17,954 nucleotides of DNA. It comes from DATARH01 sp035534535 (lineage in GTDB: Bacteria > Pseudomonadota > Alphaproteobacteria > ATCC43930 > CGMCC-115725). Positions within the stretch are counted from its first letter, which is position 1. The number at the start of each line of letters is the position of its first letter. Position numbers and translations under genes: made by a program. The stretch is from assembly GCA_035534535.1 (NCBI GenBank), contig DATLRS010000212.1, forward strand, positions 1-17,954, read 5' to 3'. Below are positions 17,062 to 17,954 of the stretch, piece by piece. The notes below the pieces were generated by a model. It was not told the DNA's origin and searched no databases. It worked only from the letters and a program-made list of their open reading frames with translations.

Positions 17062-17067
17062 AAGGAG
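17062..17067 (+). promoter_or_regulatory. Ribosome binding site deciding a TTG start
   Basis: AAGGAG lies seven bases before TTG at 17075, and the zinc-ribbon protein begins right there. This spacing, and the absence of an in-frame ATG before the first CxxC, fix the non-ATG start. Confidence 0.7.
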
Positions 17068-17074
17068 CCGCCCG

Positions 17075-17449
17075 TTGGCCAAACCCGAATGGGGCACCAA
17101 ACGCATCTGCCCGAGTTGCGGCACGCGCTATTATGATCTGTTGCGCGAGCCCGTGATCTGTCCGAAATGCAGCACGCCGTTCGATCCCGAAGCCTTCCTG
17201 CGGGCACGCCGGGCCCGCCCGGCGGCGCCGGTCGAGAAGGAATTGGCGCCGGTCGGCGCCGACGACGTCGATGCCGATCTCGAAACCGAGGAGGTCGAAC
17301 CGGTCGAGGGAGAAGAAGAGGAAGAGGCCGTGGCGCTCGAGGAAGCCGAGGAAGAGGACGAGGAGCTGATCGAGGACGCCTCCGAACTCGGCGAGGACGA
17401 GGACGACATGGCCGAGGTCATCGACAACGTCGAGGAGGAAGAGCCCTGA
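17075..17449 (+). CDS. TIGR02300 (FYDLN_acid) family zinc-ribbon protein with acidic tail
   Basis: The 124-residue product begins with a compact four-cysteine ribbon: ICPSC (Cys12, Cys15) and VICPKC (Cys29, Cys32), between them GTRYYDLLREP, the variant here of the family signature FYDLN. From about residue 60 the sequence is almost entirely acidic, with runs of Glu and Asp up to the end (NVEEEEP). The family is known mainly from Alphaproteobacteria and has no assigned function. A strongly acidic disordered tail next to a zinc ribbon suggests contact with basic partners, such as nucleic-acid-binding proteins, but this is inference. The start codon is TTG, supported by a well-placed AAGGAG. It is divergent to aroA, its usual neighbour in this lineage, and precedes tRNA-Ala by 83 bases on the same strand. 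Confidence 0.9.
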   Translation: MAKPEWGTKRICPSCGTRYYDLLREPVICPKCSTPFDPEAFLRARRARPAAPVEKELAPVGADDVDADLETEEVEPVEGEEEEEAVALEEAEEEDEELIEDASELGEDEDDMAEVIDNVEEEEP

Positions 17450-17476
17450 CGGGGCCGCGCCACTACGATTTTTCGC

Positions 17477-17505
17477 TTGCTGCGGCGGCGCGTCATTCCT
17501 AAGTT
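17477..17505 (+). promoter_or_regulatory. Possible promoter of tRNA-Ala
   Basis: CTTGCTG contains a -35-like TTGCTG (17477-17482); 17 bases later TAAGTT (17500-17505) could act as a poor -10. The spacing and position about 30 bases before the tRNA fit, but the hexamers are weak. Confidence 0.25.
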
Positions 17506-17532
17506 CCGAGCCGCTCAGCAAAGAGCGCCGCG

Positions 17533-17608
<76 letters not shown>

Positions 17609-17615
17609 ATTAAAA

Positions 17616-17654
17616 CAAGGGCCTAGCTGGCAGCGGCTAGGCCCTTGGATTTTT
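17616..17654 (+). terminator. Rho-independent terminator of tRNA-Ala
   Basis: A perfect 12-base-pair stem, CAAGGGCCTAGC (17616-17627) with GCTAGGCCCTTG (17636-17647), encloses an eight-base loop. Five T follow at 17650-17654. It stands right after the tRNA. Confidence 0.9.
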
Positions 17655-17655
17655 C

Positions 17656-17674
17656 GGGTAAGCAGGGGTAAGCA
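17656..17674 (+). repeat. Short direct repeat GGGTAAGCA x2
   Basis: GGGTAAGCA occurs at 17656-17664 and again at 17666-17674, a ten-base period directly after the tRNA-Ala terminator. It might be a relic of recombination beside the tRNA or a recombinase arm site; nothing else supports either reading. Confidence 0.4.
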
Positions 17675-17768
17675 TCGAGATCGGTTTCGACGCGGGCAAG
17701 CCCGCATTGTGTCCATCGGAAGGCGGTCTCGACTGGTTCCTGTCTGTGGTATCCTTCCGCTTCCGCCG

Positions 17769-17954
17769 TGACCTTCCCCCGGAAGAGTGGACACCGGGTT
17801 ATGCGGATTTCGCCTCTGCTTGATCGGGGGTGATGTAGCCGATGGCGGAGTGGATCCGCTGACGATTGCAGTAGCCTTCGATAGAGGCGAACAGATCGCG
17901 ACGGGCGGCATCGCGATCGGGGTATTCATGCTGGTGGACGAGTTCGGTTTTCAG
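17769..17954 (-). mobile_element. End of an IS3-family insertion sequence (continues past window)
   Basis: The window ends inside an IS3-type element whose transposase gene enters from the right. After the transposase stop comes a candidate terminal repeat, which on the plus strand reads TGACCTTCCCCCGGAAGAG from 17769; the TG start is what IS3-family ends normally have. The other end, and any target-site duplication, are outside the window, so the exact border is inferred. Confidence 0.65.
17799..17954 (-). CDS. IS3-family transposase (OrfB), C-terminal part only
   Basis: The last 51 residues of an rve-type integrase-core transposase are visible; the 5' part lies beyond the window. They read LKTELVHQHEYPDRDAARRD, then a segment containing YIEGYCNRQR-like SIEGYCNRQRIHSAIGY, then ITPDQAEAKSA and stop. 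The glutamate of LKTE is the third residue of the DDE triad in IS3 OrfB proteins, and the YxNRxRxHSxxGY-like block is diagnostic of their C-terminus. Whether the element is complete and active cannot be judged from this end alone. Confidence 0.85.
   Translation of the reverse strand: MKTELVHQHEYPDRDAARRDLFASIEGYCNRQRIHSAIGYITPDQAEAKSA

Noticed and set aside
15649..17136. 495-codon plus-strand open frame opposite aroA
   Set aside because: Antisense of a complete EPSP synthase; no domain recognised and it crosses the divergent promoter region.

Overview
The window reads as a high-GC alphaproteobacterial chromosome, perhaps Rhodospirillales or a relative. The evidence is the gene order aroA / cmk / rpsA / ihfB / lapA / trpF / trpB / trpA / accD / folC, and next to aroA a divergent zinc-ribbon protein with a long acidic tail (FYDLN_acid/TIGR02300 type), a family known mainly from Alphaproteobacteria. 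No rRNA is present, so I do not name a genus.

Layout. (1) Positions 1-1330 are accessory. They hold a minus-strand Fic-domain gene that leaves the window at its 3' end and seems frameshifted near its start, then an AT-richer stretch ending in a tRNA-Pro(GGG)-like sequence with a ruined D-arm. (2) Positions 1571-4324 carry three plus-strand genes: a Tat-exported GH10 xylanase-like enzyme, a CE4/NodB-type polysaccharide deacetylase and a thioredoxin. (3) From 16875 down to 4293 runs a nearly unbroken minus-strand cluster: aroA, a DUF1326 protein, a DUF2182 membrane protein, cmk, rpsA, ihfB, a LapA-like protein, trpF, a sulfotransferase-like gene, trpB, a REP-like double palindrome, trpA, accD, folC and a small exported protein. 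(4) Positions 17075-17954 hold the TIGR02300 gene, tRNA-Ala(GGC) with a strong terminator, and the end of an IS3-family element.

How the genes work together. The minus-strand cluster links shikimate-to-chorismate (AroA) with late tryptophan synthesis (TrpF, TrpB, TrpA), translation (S1), CMP phosphorylation (Cmk), a nucleoid protein (IHF-beta), fatty acid initiation (AccD) and folate polyglutamylation (FolC). Spacing is short and two junctions overlap (ATGA at sulfotransferase/trpB, GTGA at accD/folC), so much of it is probably co-transcribed.

Three insertions break an otherwise conserved order and are the most interesting content: the cysteine-motif pair DUF1326/DUF2182 between aroA and cmk; the sulfotransferase with a C-terminal beta-rich domain between trpF and trpB; and the palindromic repeat between trpB and trpA. 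The left edge (Fic plus damaged tRNA-Pro) may be the boundary of a genomic island. I found no CRISPR array and no complete defence operon. The best candidate for an undescribed system is the DUF1326/DUF2182 pair.
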